Notes: generated by a model not told the origin, from the sequence alone. 64,000 nt of DNA from Dehalobacter sp. DCA (GCF_000305775.1 NC_018866.1:1993501-2057500); one strand, 5' to 3'. Shown: positions 16,009 through 25,449, numbered from the stretch's first letter. A program made the numbers and translations.

Positions 16009-16956
16009 TCACCTCTTGTATAGCCTTCTGTTATTCAGTGTCCAAAGTTTATCGGAAAAATTCCCAGGCTCGGTTTCATTCAGGGCTTTTTGCATATCAA
16101 ACATCCTGGCGTCAATGATATCCAGATAATGAAGGATTTCTGCCTCTGGAAACATCGGTCTCTTGGGACTGCCATATTCCGGCTCATAATGGTGCGAAAG
16201 CAGCATATGCTGAAGAAGGAGACTGGTCTCCTCATCGAGACCCGCCTTGCCTGCAGCCTTTTCAATTTTCTTGATTCCTTGAACAATATGGCCTAGCAGC
16301 TGCCCCTCAACTGTATATTCCGTAGCGATCCCCAGGGCATTGGCATCAATTTCATCAAGCTTGGCAACATCGTGCAGCATGATCCCGGCATAAAGAAGAT
16401 CTTTATCCAGGAAAGTATAGACATCCGCTAGTTTTTCTCCAGCTTTAAGCATCGTCAGCGTATGATACAGCAGTCCCGACCTTAAGGCATGATGATTCTG
16501 CACAGCAGCCGGATGAATAAGCAGTTTCTCTCCGGCTTCTGTCAGGAGAAGCTGGACTGTTTCTCTTAGTTTGACATTCTCCATCCCGGCGAGGTATTGC
16601 AGAAGCTCAGCGTACATTGCTTCTGGACTATACGGTGCGACAGGTATAAACGCTTGAATGTCAACTTGATCGTCCTCAACAACTGCACGGATTTTATCGA
16701 TCTTAACTTGTTTCTTGCCTTGCCATTCCGCCATACTGCCTTTGATCTTTACAAGCATATTGCTTTGATACAGTGCTTCATCTTCCTGCTTGCAGTCCCA
16801 CATCCTTGCGGTTATTTCCCCGCCGGCGTCACCTAAGACGATATCAAGATACCGGTTTCCGCCAGCCGTAGTCTTCGTTTCAACCCTGCGAATCAGGAAA
16901 AATGCGACCAAAGACTCTCCTGACTTCAACTCATTCCAATTCTTTTTCTCAGTCAA
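16009..16956 (-). CDS. yhaM: YhaM-like 3'-5' exoribonuclease (OB fold + HD domain)
   Basis: 315-aa protein with an N-terminal OB-fold nucleic-acid-binding domain (about residues 15-105, GNRYLDIVLGDAGGEITARMWD) and an HD phosphohydrolase-type domain (about 155-300) containing HHALRSGLLYHTLTM and the metal-binding HD in GIMLHDVAKLDE. This architecture defines the YhaM/Cbf1 nucleases that trim RNA and DNA from the 3' end. It starts with TTG at 16956 and is followed directly by the BMP lipoprotein gene. Function assigned by family. Confidence 0.85.
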   Translation of the reverse strand: MTEKKNWNELKSGESLVAFFLIRRVETKTTAGGNRYLDIVLGDAGGEITARMWDCKQEDEALYQSNMLVKIKGSMAEWQGKKQVKIDKIRAVVEDDQVDIQAFIPVAPYSPEAMYAELLQYLAGMENVKLRETVQLLLTEAGEKLLIHPAAVQNHHALRSGLLYHTLTMLKAGEKLADVYTFLDKDLLYAGIMLHDVAKLDEIDANALGIATEYTVEGQLLGHIVQGIKKIEKAAGKAGLDEETSLLLQHMLLSHHYEPEYGSPKRPMFPEAEILHYLDIIDARMFDMQKALNETEPGNFSDKLWTLNNRRLYKR

Positions 16957-17011
16957 GTTTAACCCACCACTCTCCGGAATTTGTATTGTTTTCCGCTGGT
17001 CAATCCAGTGT

Positions 17012-18937
17012 TCAAGCCTGATTGCCTGCAGGAATTTTTTTGGTGTTTATTTCGTCCAGAATCAAGGAAATAAAATCTTCCAATTCCATGACGTTGGTCT
17101 TCTGTTCTCCATAACGGCGGACGGATACCGTACCCTCTTCGGCTTCTTTATCGCCGACGACCAAAGCAAAAGGTATTTTATCGGTCTGTACTTCCCTGAT
17201 CTTATAGTTGATTTTCTCCCGGCGTTCATCAAGCGCGGCGCGGATATCCCGGTCCATAAGCAGTCCCTTAACTTTTTCAGCATAGGCGCTGTGCTTGTCA
17301 CTGATCGGCAGAATGCGCACCTGCTCAGGCGAAAGCCAAACAGGGAAAGCACCGGCGTACTGCTCGGTCAGAAGTGCAATAAAACGCTCAATGCTGCCGT
17401 AAACGACCCTGTGAATCATGACAGGACGGTGTTTATCCCCGTCTTCCCCAATGTAGGTTAGGTCGAACCGTTCCGGCATCTGGAAATCCAACTGGATGGT
17501 TCCGCACTGCCAAGTTCTGTCGAGACAATCCTTCAGGTGAAAATCAATTTTCGGTCCGTAGAAGGCTCCATCACCAGGATTAATTTTGTAATCCATCCCT
17601 TTGGCTTCCAACGCTTCCTTCAGCGCATTTGTCGCCATTTCCCAATCCTGATCTGAACCCATGGAATCCTCCGGCCGGGTGGAAAGCTCAACATGGTACG
17701 CAAAACCAAATATCTTATAAAAATAATCAACTAAATTAATGACACCAATGATCTCATCTTTGATCTGGGACGGCAGCATAAAAATATGGGCATCATCCTG
17801 CGTAAAGTTTCTTACTCTCAACAAACCATGAAGAGCACCCGATAGTTCATGCCTGTGCACAAGACCTAGTTCTCCGCAGCGGATCGGCAAGTCCCGGTAG
17901 CTGCGCAGTTTAGTTTTGTACATAATCATGCCACCCGGACAGTTCATCGGTTTAACGGCATAGTCCTCATTGTCTATTTTCGTAAAATACATGTTTTCCT
18001 TATAATGATCCCAGTGCCCGGACTGCTGCCAGAGAGCTGTATTCAAGATGATAGGCGTTCTGATCTCGACATAGCCTCTCTTCTGGTGCTCTCTGCGCCA
18101 GAAATCTTCCAGCGTATTCCTTAAGACCATACCCTTCGGATGAAAGAACGGGAAGCCGGGACCTTCATCGTGCAGACTGAAAAGGTCAAGCTCCATCCCA
18201 AGCTTCCGGTGGTCACGCCTTTTGGCTTCTTCAAGCTTAAATAAATAATCATCAAGATCAGAGGTCTTGGCAAAAGCTAAACCGTAGATTCTCTGAAGCA
18301 TTTTGTTTTTCTCACTGCCGCGCCAGTATGCACCAGCCAGGCTCTGCAATTTGAAGGCCTTCAATACCTTTGTTCCGGGAACATGCGGTCCGGCACAGAG
18401 GTCTGTAAAATCCCCCTGCGTGTACATCGATATTCCGACGTCTTCAGGAAGGTCGTTGATGAGTTCTACTTTATATTTTTCCCCTTTATTTTGGAAATAG
18501 TCAATCGCTTCTTCGCGCGCAACCTCACGGCGTTCAAACTTATAATCATTCTTCGCCAGTTTGCGCATCTCCTCTTCAATCTTGCCTAAATCCTCGGGGG
18601 TGAACGTGTATTCAGAGTCAAAGTCATAGTAAAAACCATTCGCAATCGCGGGACCGATACCCAGAATGGTTCCCGGGAAAAGATTCTTCACAGCCTGAGC
18701 CAAAAGGTGAGAAGCAGAATGGCGCATTACTTCCAGTCCCTCTTCATTATCAAGCGTAAGTATTTCTACGTTAGCGTGATCTTCTATCGGAAACGAGAGG
18801 TCTTTGACCTCCCCGTCCACCTTGCCTGCAACCGCGACCCTGGCCAGACCCTGAGAAATAGAAGCAGCCAATTCCAGAACAGTTGAACCCTGTTCCACTT
18901 GACGAACCGAACCATCCTTTAAGGTTACATTTAACAT
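17012..18937 (-). CDS. thrS: Threonyl-tRNA synthetase
   Basis: 641-aa class II synthetase charging tRNA-Thr. Domains in order are TGS (1-60), the editing domain with HSASHLLAQAVKNLFP (HxxxH, about residue 73) and DLCAGPHVP, the catalytic core with PMNCPGGMIMYK and the motif-2 RCGELGLVHRHELSGALHGLLRVR, and the C-terminal anticodon-binding domain from about 540 (VRILPISDKHSAYA). Length is normal. It starts at ATG 18937 and is preceded by a T-box leader and a promoter. Confidence 0.97.
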   Translation of the reverse strand: MLNVTLKDGSVRQVEQGSTVLELAASISQGLARVAVAGKVDGEVKDLSFPIEDHANVEILTLDNEEGLEVMRHSASHLLAQAVKNLFPGTILGIGPAIANGFYYDFDSEYTFTPEDLGKIEEEMRKLAKNDYKFERREVAREEAIDYFQNKGEKYKVELINDLPEDVGISMYTQGDFTDLCAGPHVPGTKVLKAFKLQSLAGAYWRGSEKNKMLQRIYGLAFAKTSDLDDYLFKLEEAKRRDHRKLGMELDLFSLHDEGPGFPFFHPKGMVLRNTLEDFWRREHQKRGYVEIRTPIILNTALWQQSGHWDHYKENMYFTKIDNEDYAVKPMNCPGGMIMYKTKLRSYRDLPIRCGELGLVHRHELSGALHGLLRVRNFTQDDAHIFMLPSQIKDEIIGVINLVDYFYKIFGFAYHVELSTRPEDSMGSDQDWEMATNALKEALEAKGMDYKINPGDGAFYGPKIDFHLKDCLDRTWQCGTIQLDFQMPERFDLTYIGEDGDKHRPVMIHRVVYGSIERFIALLTEQYAGAFPVWLSPEQVRILPISDKHSAYAEKVKGLLMDRDIRAALDERREKINYKIREVQTDKIPFALVVGDKEAEEGTVSVRRYGEQKTNVMELEDFISLILDEINTKKIPAGNQA

Positions 18938-18984
18938 GATCCTATCACTCCTTGTTTTTATTCATGATTCATCCATTCAAACTT

Positions 18985-19260
18985 CTTTGGTATTAATACT
19001 AAAAAGCTCCCGTCCTTCCTATGGGACGAGAGCGATAGAAACCCGTGGTTCCACCCAAATTCAAAAATATGACCGCCTACTATACCGGCAGCTAATTTTC
19101 CTTGGCATCCTTAACGCGGATAAACGTCCAGCCTACGCAAATCATGTTCGGCGAGGAACTCGGAGGCGGTCTTTTCCCAAATATCGCAAAAATGCTCACA
19201 GCCCAGGGCATTTCTCTCTAAATGCGAACGATTAGGATACTGTCCTCTTCATCGTGCCTT
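18985..19260 (-). promoter_or_regulatory. T-box leader of thrS
   Basis: On the minus strand GGGTGGAACCACGGG (about 19043-19057) is the T-box core, followed by a terminator helix from CTCGTCC / GGACGGGAG and a T-run. The bulge UGGA pairs with UCCA, i.e. a tRNA with discriminator U, as in tRNA-Thr of Firmicutes. The 5' boundary is approximate. Confidence 0.92.
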
Positions 19261-19285
19261 CATTATTCCTTATATATAGTCTTAG

Positions 19286-19312
19286 ATTATACCACTTAAA
19301 GTATGTTGTCAA
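19286..19312 (-). promoter_or_regulatory. Probable thrS promoter
   Basis: On the minus strand TTGACA (19312-19307) and TATAAT (19291-19286) both match sigma-A boxes perfectly, but the spacer is 15 bp, shorter than the usual 17. It lies just after the ytxC stop and before the T-box. Confidence 0.6.
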
Positions 19313-20146
19313 TCAGTTCTCTTTACACAGGCTGCATCCCCGGCAATAGGTCATCTTATCACCAAAAACTTCCTGAACGATCCGGGCGATTCCGGACTGT
19401 TTTTCTGCTGCAACATGAACAATCAGGCGATTCGGAGAGCGTTTCAGCAAAACACTGATGGGGTGATCTTCGCTTTCAGCACTGGAATTTATCAGAACGG
19501 AATGGTTGTCATCGTAAAATGCCACTTCATCTTTGTGATTAATGACCATATGCATCGTATTTTTGTTATCCCGCTGGGATTCAAAAAATCTTTTCAGGAG
19601 TCGTACAAAGCTTTCATGCTCCTGCTGGAGGGCATAAACATTCACAGCACGCGCAATCTGTTTCTTTAATTCTCTCTTATATTGACCCGATCTGAAATTC
19701 ATAAATCCTTCCAGATCAATTCTTTGATGGTCATTCAAAAATTCCAGAATGGACTTTACCAGGATTCTGTTTCTAAGCCGAAGAAAACCAGTCTCTGCCT
19801 GGTCATTCAGATATCCGGCAACCTTGGGATAAGCCTCGTCCATTTCGCTCCCGAACATGTTGTAGTCATTTTTTAATTTTTTTCTGATAAAACGTTCTTC
19901 CCATCCCTGAAGAACAACGCTTCCCAGCGCATGGGCAATATAGTACTGAACGATTTTGACGGTAAGCTCATTCCGGACATTTTTCCCCTTCAAATTGGCA
20001 TAAATGAAGCTGACCAGATAGTTTGGCTCACGGCAGACTTCAGATATTTCAATCGGCAGCCCGTCTTTATGGTACAAATCGTGCACTGCTTGAGAAAGCT
20101 CTTCTTTATAATCAGAAGTTCCAACTTCTAAATAATAATCATTCAA
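19313..20146 (-). CDS. ytxC: YtxC-like sporulation protein
   Basis: 277-aa protein resembling the putative sporulation protein YtxC, which is usually encoded next to thrS in endospore formers, as here. Visible is an N-terminal region of mixed strands and helices, a long charged helical centre (GFMNFRSGQYKRELKKQIARAVNVYALQQEHESFVRLLKRFF) and a cysteine-containing tail CRGCSLCKEN. The molecular function of the family is not known. The start is a TTG at 20146 after GGGGGGG. Its presence suggests a spore-forming ancestry; it does not prove that the organism sporulates. Confidence 0.72.
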   Translation of the reverse strand: MNDYYLEVGTSDYKEELSQAVHDLYHKDGLPIEISEVCREPNYLVSFIYANLKGKNVRNELTVKIVQYYIAHALGSVVLQGWEERFIRKKLKNDYNMFGSEMDEAYPKVAGYLNDQAETGFLRLRNRILVKSILEFLNDHQRIDLEGFMNFRSGQYKRELKKQIARAVNVYALQQEHESFVRLLKRFFESQRDNKNTMHMVINHKDEVAFYDDNHSVLINSSAESEDHPISVLLKRSPNRLIVHVAAEKQSGIARIVQEVFGDKMTYCRGCSLCKEN

Positions 20147-20267
20147 AAGAAAAATCCCCCCCTGGAAATATATGCATCATCCTTCCTAATATTTCCGGTA
20201 AGGAATTTTCTTATTCTTATCTATTCTTATATATTCTTATATTGGTTAGAATTACATTGTTTCTTGT

Positions 20268-20909
20268 CTAATTGATATTTTTTCTGCCGCTTAAATAAAC
20301 GATAAGGCCAATCAGCAGCAAACTAACTGCCATGATCCCGAATTGTACATATCTGGTTAAGTACAGGAATTCTGTCACATTCTTAACATCGATATCCCCT
20401 GCCAGAACAGCATATGTCTTTCCGGCATCCTTCACTTCCTGGTAACTCGATACGAATGTCCCCAGTGAAGTCGTGTGATATTCTCCCTGGACAACTTTGC
20501 CCTTCAGCGTGTTCTCTACTGCCGACGAGGCGTTGTTCTCCAATTGTCCCAAAGACAAATGTGCCGGGTCATCCTCGACCCTCGCATCAACAACGTAAAA
20601 CCAGGCCTTATTCTGCTCATCCTTGTACAACATGTAAATATTTTCGAGCTGGTGCTCTGTCTTTAACTGCATCAGCTTCGCCCGAAGTTCTCCGTAATAA
20701 GCATTCTGCTGATTCTGCGTTTGAATAAGCTCCTGCAGCCTTTCGTTATCAAAATCAGCCACGGCCAGAGTAAGCGTGTTGCTGACCCGTTGGCCTGCCA
20801 AATCTAGTGCGAGCTGTTTGGCTCGGAAATTTCCTATCCCCGTGACAATAATCAGGCAAAAAACAGCAATGATGATGACAGCATATATTTTTTTCTTTTC
20901 CGGTGACAT
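20268..20909 (-). CDS. Membrane protein with extracytoplasmic Cache-like sensor region, function unknown
   Basis: 213-aa protein with one N-terminal (about residues 8-26) and one C-terminal (about 188-206) membrane segment enclosing an outside domain of about 160 residues. That domain starts with helices and has a YMLYKDEQNKAWFYVVDA...TYAVLAGDIDV pattern like single Cache sensor domains of chemoreceptors and histidine kinases. No kinase, HAMP or methyl-accepting region follows, so it would be a sensor without an output domain. The ATG at 20909 follows GGGGGG. No operon partner is evident. Confidence 0.5.
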   Translation of the reverse strand: MSPEKKKIYAVIIIAVFCLIIVTGIGNFRAKQLALDLAGQRVSNTLTLAVADFDNERLQELIQTQNQQNAYYGELRAKLMQLKTEHQLENIYMLYKDEQNKAWFYVVDARVEDDPAHLSLGQLENNASSAVENTLKGKVVQGEYHTTSLGTFVSSYQEVKDAGKTYAVLAGDIDVKNVTEFLYLTRYVQFGIMAVSLLLIGLIVYLSGRKNIN

Positions 20910-21076
20910 TTTTACCCCCCATAAGCATTCAAACTAATTCCTTTGTGCCTATATTATTCTACACCATTATTACCTATTCTGCATGCGTTGAAGTTCATTT
21001 CCAGAGATATTTAACATAATAATCTTTAAGGATATTGTTCCTAGAACCCTATGTTCAGAGGGAAAGCAGGTGAAGT

Positions 21077-22162
21077 ATGAAAAATACAAAACAGTTTTCC
21101 ACAGTTTCAATTGCAGCCGCCTTCATCGGAACAATTGTCGGAGCAGGGTTTGCGACCGGACAGGAGGTTCTCCAATTCTTTACTGTATTTGGAACAAAAG
21201 GTTTTGCCGGTATCGCCGTGTGCACTGTCTTATTTTGTTATTTTGGGATTCTCATCATGCGGATATCCAGAGAACAAAATGCCGATTCGCACCTGGAACT
21301 GGTCAGATTCACATTTGGGAAGCCTCTTGGGATTTTAATGGATTGGTTTATTACCTTAAGCTTCTTGGGTGTCCTGATCGTCATGGCTGCGGGATCCGGA
21401 GCTGTCGTTGAAGAGCAGCTTGGCTTTTCCCCGCTTCTGGGCAGTATTACCGTTATTCTGCTTGCGTTTCTCACCGTCATTTCCGGGGTCAGAAACGTCA
21501 TACGCGCCATTGGTTTGGTTGTACCTTTTCTGCTTCTTGCCGTCTTCAGTGTTGCTATAATCTCGATTGTCCTCGATCCAATCACGCCATCCAAAATTGC
21601 ACTGCTTGGATCGTTAGAATCTCCGACAGCAACCCATTGGTCCACGGCAGCTATACTCTATGTTTCTTATAATATTGTACTTTCTGTAGCTATCCTGTCC
21701 CCTTTAGGTGTGGAAGGCCGGAGTGAAAAGAGTCTTGTTTGGGGTGGCCTGCTGGGTGGTCTAGGCCTGGGTGCCGGGATTCTGGCAATTAATCTGGCAA
21801 TTATCTGCGGGTCTCCGGAAATTCTTCCTTTTCAGGTTCCCATGGTATTTCTCGCTACCAGACTGAATCCACTGGTAGGGTATGCTTACGGGCTAATTTT
21901 GCTTCTGGAAATCTATACAACTGCCGTAAGTATTCTCTACGGCTTTACAGCCAGGATTGCTTACGATAACAAGCAAAGGATTCTTGGTGCTACCCTTGCT
22001 TCCATCGGTGCAATTATCGCTGCCCAGTACGGTTTTTCCGCGGCAGTCTCTGCCATATATCCTTTGATCGGATTTGCTGGGCTGATCTTCCTCGGAGGGC
22101 TGCTGTTTACGCAGTTCAGGGATAGCTTCAACAGTATATTCAAACCTGGAAGATTCAAATGA
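21077..22162 (+). CDS. YkvI-family membrane transporter
   Basis: 361-aa membrane protein with about ten hydrophobic segments. The first helix carries IAAAFIGTIVGAGFATGQE, a glycine-rich broken-helix pattern shared with LeuT-fold amino-acid transporters and with YkvI proteins. Substrate is unknown. The ATG at 21077 follows AGCAGGTGA. The next gene downstream on the same strand has its own promoter, so this is probably a single-gene unit. Confidence 0.75.
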   Translation: MKNTKQFSTVSIAAAFIGTIVGAGFATGQEVLQFFTVFGTKGFAGIAVCTVLFCYFGILIMRISREQNADSHLELVRFTFGKPLGILMDWFITLSFLGVLIVMAAGSGAVVEEQLGFSPLLGSITVILLAFLTVISGVRNVIRAIGLVVPFLLLAVFSVAIISIVLDPITPSKIALLGSLESPTATHWSTAAILYVSYNIVLSVAILSPLGVEGRSEKSLVWGGLLGGLGLGAGILAINLAIICGSPEILPFQVPMVFLATRLNPLVGYAYGLILLLEIYTTAVSILYGFTARIAYDNKQRILGATLASIGAIIAAQYGFSAAVSAIYPLIGFAGLIFLGGLLFTQFRDSFNSIFKPGRFK

Positions 22163-22179
22163 CTTTTGCCTCAAAGGTA

Positions 22180-22244
22180 TTGACAGTCCCTACAACACTT
22201 AGTATTATAAATATGTACATATGCATATATGCGCATATGTACAT
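22180..22244 (+). promoter_or_regulatory. Promoter and palindromic operator of the ArsR-type gene
   Basis: TTGACA at 22180-22185 and TATTAT at 22203-22208 are separated by exactly 17 bp. Directly downstream lies a perfect 12-bp inverted repeat, ATGTACATATGC (22213-22224) and GCATATGTACAT (22233-22244), covering the likely transcription start. A repressor bound there would block the promoter; autorepression by the adjacent ArsR-type protein is inferred. Confidence 0.82.
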
Positions 22245-22277
22245 CACTCATTTATTTTGCTTTAGGAGGCGGCCAAA

Positions 22278-22607
22278 ATGTCGGTATTTCACGCCCCTGT
22301 CCCGGAACAGCCCCAGAAACACATTCCAGGTATAGAATTATCGATGGAACTGGCAGACTTCTATAAGGTATTTGCGGATTTCTCCAGAATACGTATCCTT
22401 TTTGCATTATTGGATCATGAGCTCTATGTAAATGAACTGGCAGAAATTTTAGGTATGAGCCAGTCGGCCGTCTCCCACCAATTGAGGATTCTCCGGCAAT
22501 ACAAATTGGTCAAGGTACGCCGGGCCGGTAAGACAAGTATTTATTCTTTGAGTGACGATCATGTTTATCGGATACTGACCCAGGGGCTCGAACATCTTTC
22601 TCCCTGA
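22278..22607 (+). CDS. ArsR/SmtB-family transcriptional regulator
   Basis: 109-aa winged-helix repressor. The recognition helix lies in VNELAEILGMSQSAVSHQLRILRQYKLVKVRR (about residues 54-85), followed by the wing AGKTSIYSL. The canonical arsenic-sensing ELCVC motif is replaced by ELYVNE, so the usual alpha-3 cysteine site is absent and the ligand is unknown. The start ATG has TAGGAGGCGG upstream. No metal-transport gene follows, so its targets are likely elsewhere besides its own promoter. Confidence 0.87.
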   Translation: MSVFHAPVPEQPQKHIPGIELSMELADFYKVFADFSRIRILFALLDHELYVNELAEILGMSQSAVSHQLRILRQYKLVKVRRAGKTSIYSLSDDHVYRILTQGLEHLSP

Positions 22608-22615
22608 TTGATTGT

Positions 22616-23248
22616 TTATGGATTCATTCCTTCAATTAAAACCGCTCTTACGGGACTGCCGTCGCAGTCTCTTATTTTTAGAGGCAGTGCAACAAGAAAG
22701 TAATCTCCCTCATTAACTTCCGATAAGTCTAGTCCTTCTAATACTGCACTGTTTCCGGAAAGCAGAATGGTATGACTTGAATAAGCGCTGCTCGTAGAAT
22801 CATCAATGGACAAGTAATCGATCCCAACCAATTGTACTTTTTTGGCTGCAAGGTATTCAGCGGCTTCGGAAGAAAGATATGTATACTCCGGCTGAAACGC
22901 ATTGTCCTTTAAAAGGCCTGAGTTCCGGGTTTTGAATAAGATCCTTTCCCCTTCTCGGATTCCTTTGGGGATCAGATGGTCAGGCAGGATACTCCCCGCA
23001 GCCGCCACTTCAATTACCCTGGCCGCTCCGATAAGCAACTCCAGAGGAATCCTGTCAACAGATCCTCCTCCTGTTAGGCAATGAGACGGCGCATCAAGAT
23101 GGGTTCCACAATGGGAGCCCATCGAAAGCATCGAAAGACGATATCCATCCTTGTCTAGGGAATACACCGGTTCTGATTGAAACGGCGGATCCCCGGGATA
23201 AGAAACCATTCCCGGAAAAAGCGGGATCGTTATATCATGGATCACCAT
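22616..23248 (-). CDS. Cyclase-family hydrolase (kynurenine-formamidase-like)
   Basis: 210-aa metal-dependent hydrolase of the cyclase family. The metal-binding motif is visible as HCGTHLDAPSH (about residue 45), the HxGTHxDxPxH signature. Family members hydrolyse amide or lactone bonds, for example N-formylkynurenine, but no tryptophan pathway genes are near. I choose the ATG at 23248 (MVIHDITIPLFPGM), with GGGAG seven bases before it; it overlaps the end of the GGDEF gene by 14 bp, suggesting coupled translation. Confidence 0.83.
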   Translation of the reverse strand: MVIHDITIPLFPGMVSYPGDPPFQSEPVYSLDKDGYRLSMLSMGSHCGTHLDAPSHCLTGGGSVDRIPLELLIGAARVIEVAAAGSILPDHLIPKGIREGERILFKTRNSGLLKDNAFQPEYTYLSSEAAEYLAAKKVQLVGIDYLSIDDSTSSAYSSHTILLSGNSAVLEGLDLSEVNEGDYFLVALPLKIRDCDGSPVRAVLIEGMNP

Positions 23249-24380
23249 AACAAACTCCCATATCTTCAACTAATTCGTTTCCTACGACAATCCTGTTCCG
23301 GCCTGTGTTTTTAGCCTCATAAAGTGCATCATCCGCTCTTTTGAATATATTATCAACACCGAGGTCCAGTTCTTTCTTTTCAGCAATTCCGATGCTGACA
23401 GAAACCTGGATCTTTTCTGTATTTTCCATTTCTATGACGACATCAAGGACTTTCTGCTGGATTCTCTCGGCTACAGCTTGGGCCATTATAAGGTCGGATT
23501 CTACTGGAATTACCGCGAATTCCTCTCCCCCGATCCGGGCCAGGATATCCATATCGCGCAAAACCAGCTTAAAAGCTTTGACGACCTCTTTTAGCACCCG
23601 ATCACCGACCAGATGTCCATACTGATCATTCACACTTTTAAATTTATCAATATCAATCAAAAGCATCGTAAAATTCCGCTTATATCTCTCCGAGCGCGAA
23701 AATTCTTCCTGCGCTTTTTGCATAAAAGCAAGCCTGTTGTCAATGCCCGTCAGGAAGTCTGTGGTTGCCTGGTGCAGCAATTCCTTCTCCAACTTTTTCC
23801 TGACCGTAATGTCCAGAACAATCATGATTAGATGAATAACATTATCTTCGCTGTCACGAACTGTGGATAAATTGATTTCCGCCCATAAAGACTGTCCGTC
23901 TTTGCATCGGAATTGTTTCTCACATTTCTTCCACGCGTCTTTGCCTTCCCATACTTCCCTGCAATGTATGATGCTCTCCTGCCGGTCCTCAGGCACAATC
24001 GAATCAAAAAAGGTTAACCTTATTAACTCTTCCTGTGAGAAACCAGTCATCCGGCACAGGGTCGCATTTACGTAATGATAATGCCCATCCTGGTTCAGCA
24101 AGGCAATTCCTGCGGCTGCATTATTTATTACCCCACGGTACAACGCTTCACTTTGCTTCAAGGCATTTTCTATCATTCGTTTTTTATGAATCTCCTTATG
24201 CATCCCCACATTTAAAGTAAAGGAGAATATAAACAAAATAATAATGATTGGCAGCCAAAAAAACAGCTTATCATTATCCCCAATAAACAAATAGACAATA
24301 ACAAAAGCTCCGATTATACAGGCATTATACAAAAAAAGTTTTCGTCTCCAATTATCCTTATACCGATTGATCTCGTCCAT
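23235..24380 (-). CDS. Membrane PAS-GGDEF diguanylate cyclase
   Basis: 381-aa protein with two N-terminal membrane segments (about residues 15-60), a PAS/PAC sensor region (about 75-195) and a GGDEF domain (about 205-370). The active-site loop is GGEEF, and an RxxD product-inhibition site (RDMD) sits five residues before it. It should make cyclic di-GMP and be feedback-inhibited. The start is an ATG at 24380. The stop overlaps the start of the downstream cyclase-family gene. The signal sensed by the PAS domain is unknown. Confidence 0.92.
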   Translation of the reverse strand: MDEINRYKDNWRRKLFLYNACIIGAFVIVYLFIGDNDKLFFWLPIIIILFIFSFTLNVGMHKEIHKKRMIENALKQSEALYRGVINNAAAGIALLNQDGHYHYVNATLCRMTGFSQEELIRLTFFDSIVPEDRQESIIHCREVWEGKDAWKKCEKQFRCKDGQSLWAEINLSTVRDSEDNVIHLIMIVLDITVRKKLEKELLHQATTDFLTGIDNRLAFMQKAQEEFSRSERYKRNFTMLLIDIDKFKSVNDQYGHLVGDRVLKEVVKAFKLVLRDMDILARIGGEEFAVIPVESDLIMAQAVAERIQQKVLDVVIEMENTEKIQVSVSIGIAEKKELDLGVDNIFKRADDALYEAKNTGRNRIVVGNELVEDMGVCYGDP

Positions 24381-24696
24381 AATTCCTTTTTATCCCATTT
24401 TTTATTTTTTGTGGAAATATTTTAATTGATTAATTCTTGAAAAAAATTTTATATCCTTTATTTTTTTTTGATCGTTTCTGGAATATTTTAGATAAAATTT
24501 GTCGTGATTGTGTTAAAAATACGAAGTATTTAATAACTGATCTGGCTCGATTCTTCGAACCATTCGGGCCAATAGGACTAATAGGCTATTTATCCGGGAC
24601 TTTGGCCTTTTCTCCTAGGACCTTTATACTATTTCCATTTACATCATAACTTAAATGCTTATTAATTAAAACCAGAAAATTATCAAAGGATGGTTC
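24381..24696. other. Gene-free AT-rich stretch
   Basis: Between the GGDEF start and the decayed ferritin-like gene no supported gene, RNA or promoter can be assigned; the short open frames here have no recognisable protein pattern. Confidence 0.5.
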
Positions 24697-25052
24697 TTGT
24701 ACCTTACTTTTCCAGCCGATATAATTGATCTATCATTGATCATTCAGGCCATGGCCAATGAGATGACCCATGTCCAGGATTATCAGATCAAACTTTATGA
24801 ATATGGCTGGAGCCCAAGCCCTTTACGGTGGTTATTCTGGCTTGTCGGAAGTTCATTGGTCTTTTCAGCCGCCTGCGGGGAGAAAAATCAATGCTGAATG
24901 CCGGGATCTGGACAGAACAAAAAGCCGTGACCGACTATCAGAAAATCATCAATTCAGCGAAATGGGAGCCCGAAACACTCGCTGTAATCCAAAAGAATTT
25001 AAGCGATGAGTATCACCATATCGAAACTTTACAGAAGCATTTAAATGCCTAG
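24697..25052 (+). pseudogene. Broken Coq7/ferritin-like protein gene
   Basis: Two adjacent frames together read like the C-terminal part of a di-iron ferritin-like (demethoxyubiquinone-hydroxylase-type) protein. Frame 1 has ANEMTHVQDYQIKLYEYGWSPSPLRW and then LFWLVGS. Frame 3 continues with FIGLFSRLRGEKSMLNAGI and WTEQKAVTDYQKIINSAKWE up to HHIETLQKHLNA. The shift lies near 24845-24855. The N-terminal half of the family is missing upstream. It is therefore truncated and frameshifted. The family assignment rests on the E-x-x-H-like metal-site residues and overall pattern, from memory. Confidence 0.5.
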
Positions 25053-25086
25053 CAGACCGATTTCTATATCCCGTTGAGAACAATGA

Positions 25087-25209
25087 TAGCTTTGCTCGGG
25101 CTAGTCTCCGTAATGGATGGCCGCTTTCGGCTCTTGTGCCCTCCCTGGCACAAACAGCCGCGCTCCGCAATCCATGCTCCGCTTGGCGCTGGCCATCCAT
25201 TACGAAGAC
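25087..25209. repeat. Hairpin repeat element (REP-like), full copy
   Basis: The arms at 25104-25122 and 25191-25209 form an inverted repeat of 19 bp with one internal mismatch (core CGTAATGGATGGCC). The interior holds a second small palindrome (TGTGCC...GGCACA). The first 51 bp recur at 28029-28079 with three differences. It does not code. Confidence 0.7.
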
Positions 25210-25347
25210 CTAATCTGGAGTTTATGAAAGTTTTTTTGAAGTTAACCTTGTTTTGGAATCGCTGTCTAGTAAAAGTTCTTAAAGTTACTACACAAATAAC
25301 GAGCTGTATTCTGACATGCAGACCTGCTTGAATAACCCTCTGATCAG

Positions 25348-25449
25348 TCTGCGTATCACAGTTCCGCGACGAGCGGAGCCTGGATGGCGAAGCGCGGCTC
25401 TTTCTTCGGATTGTGCCATCCATGGCACGCGGATATTGTGGCACGCAGA
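25348..25449. repeat. Second hairpin repeat, related architecture
   Basis: Outer arms begin TCTGCGT (25348) and end ACGCAGA (25449), with partly matching CACA/TGTG and CCGCG/CGCGG. An inner pair GGATGGC / GCCATCC repeats the motif of the element at 25087-25209. Structure is imperfect. Confidence 0.45.

Noticed and set aside
24437..24649. 70-codon frame in AT-rich region
   Set aside because: Composition-driven frame without ribosome site or homology pattern.
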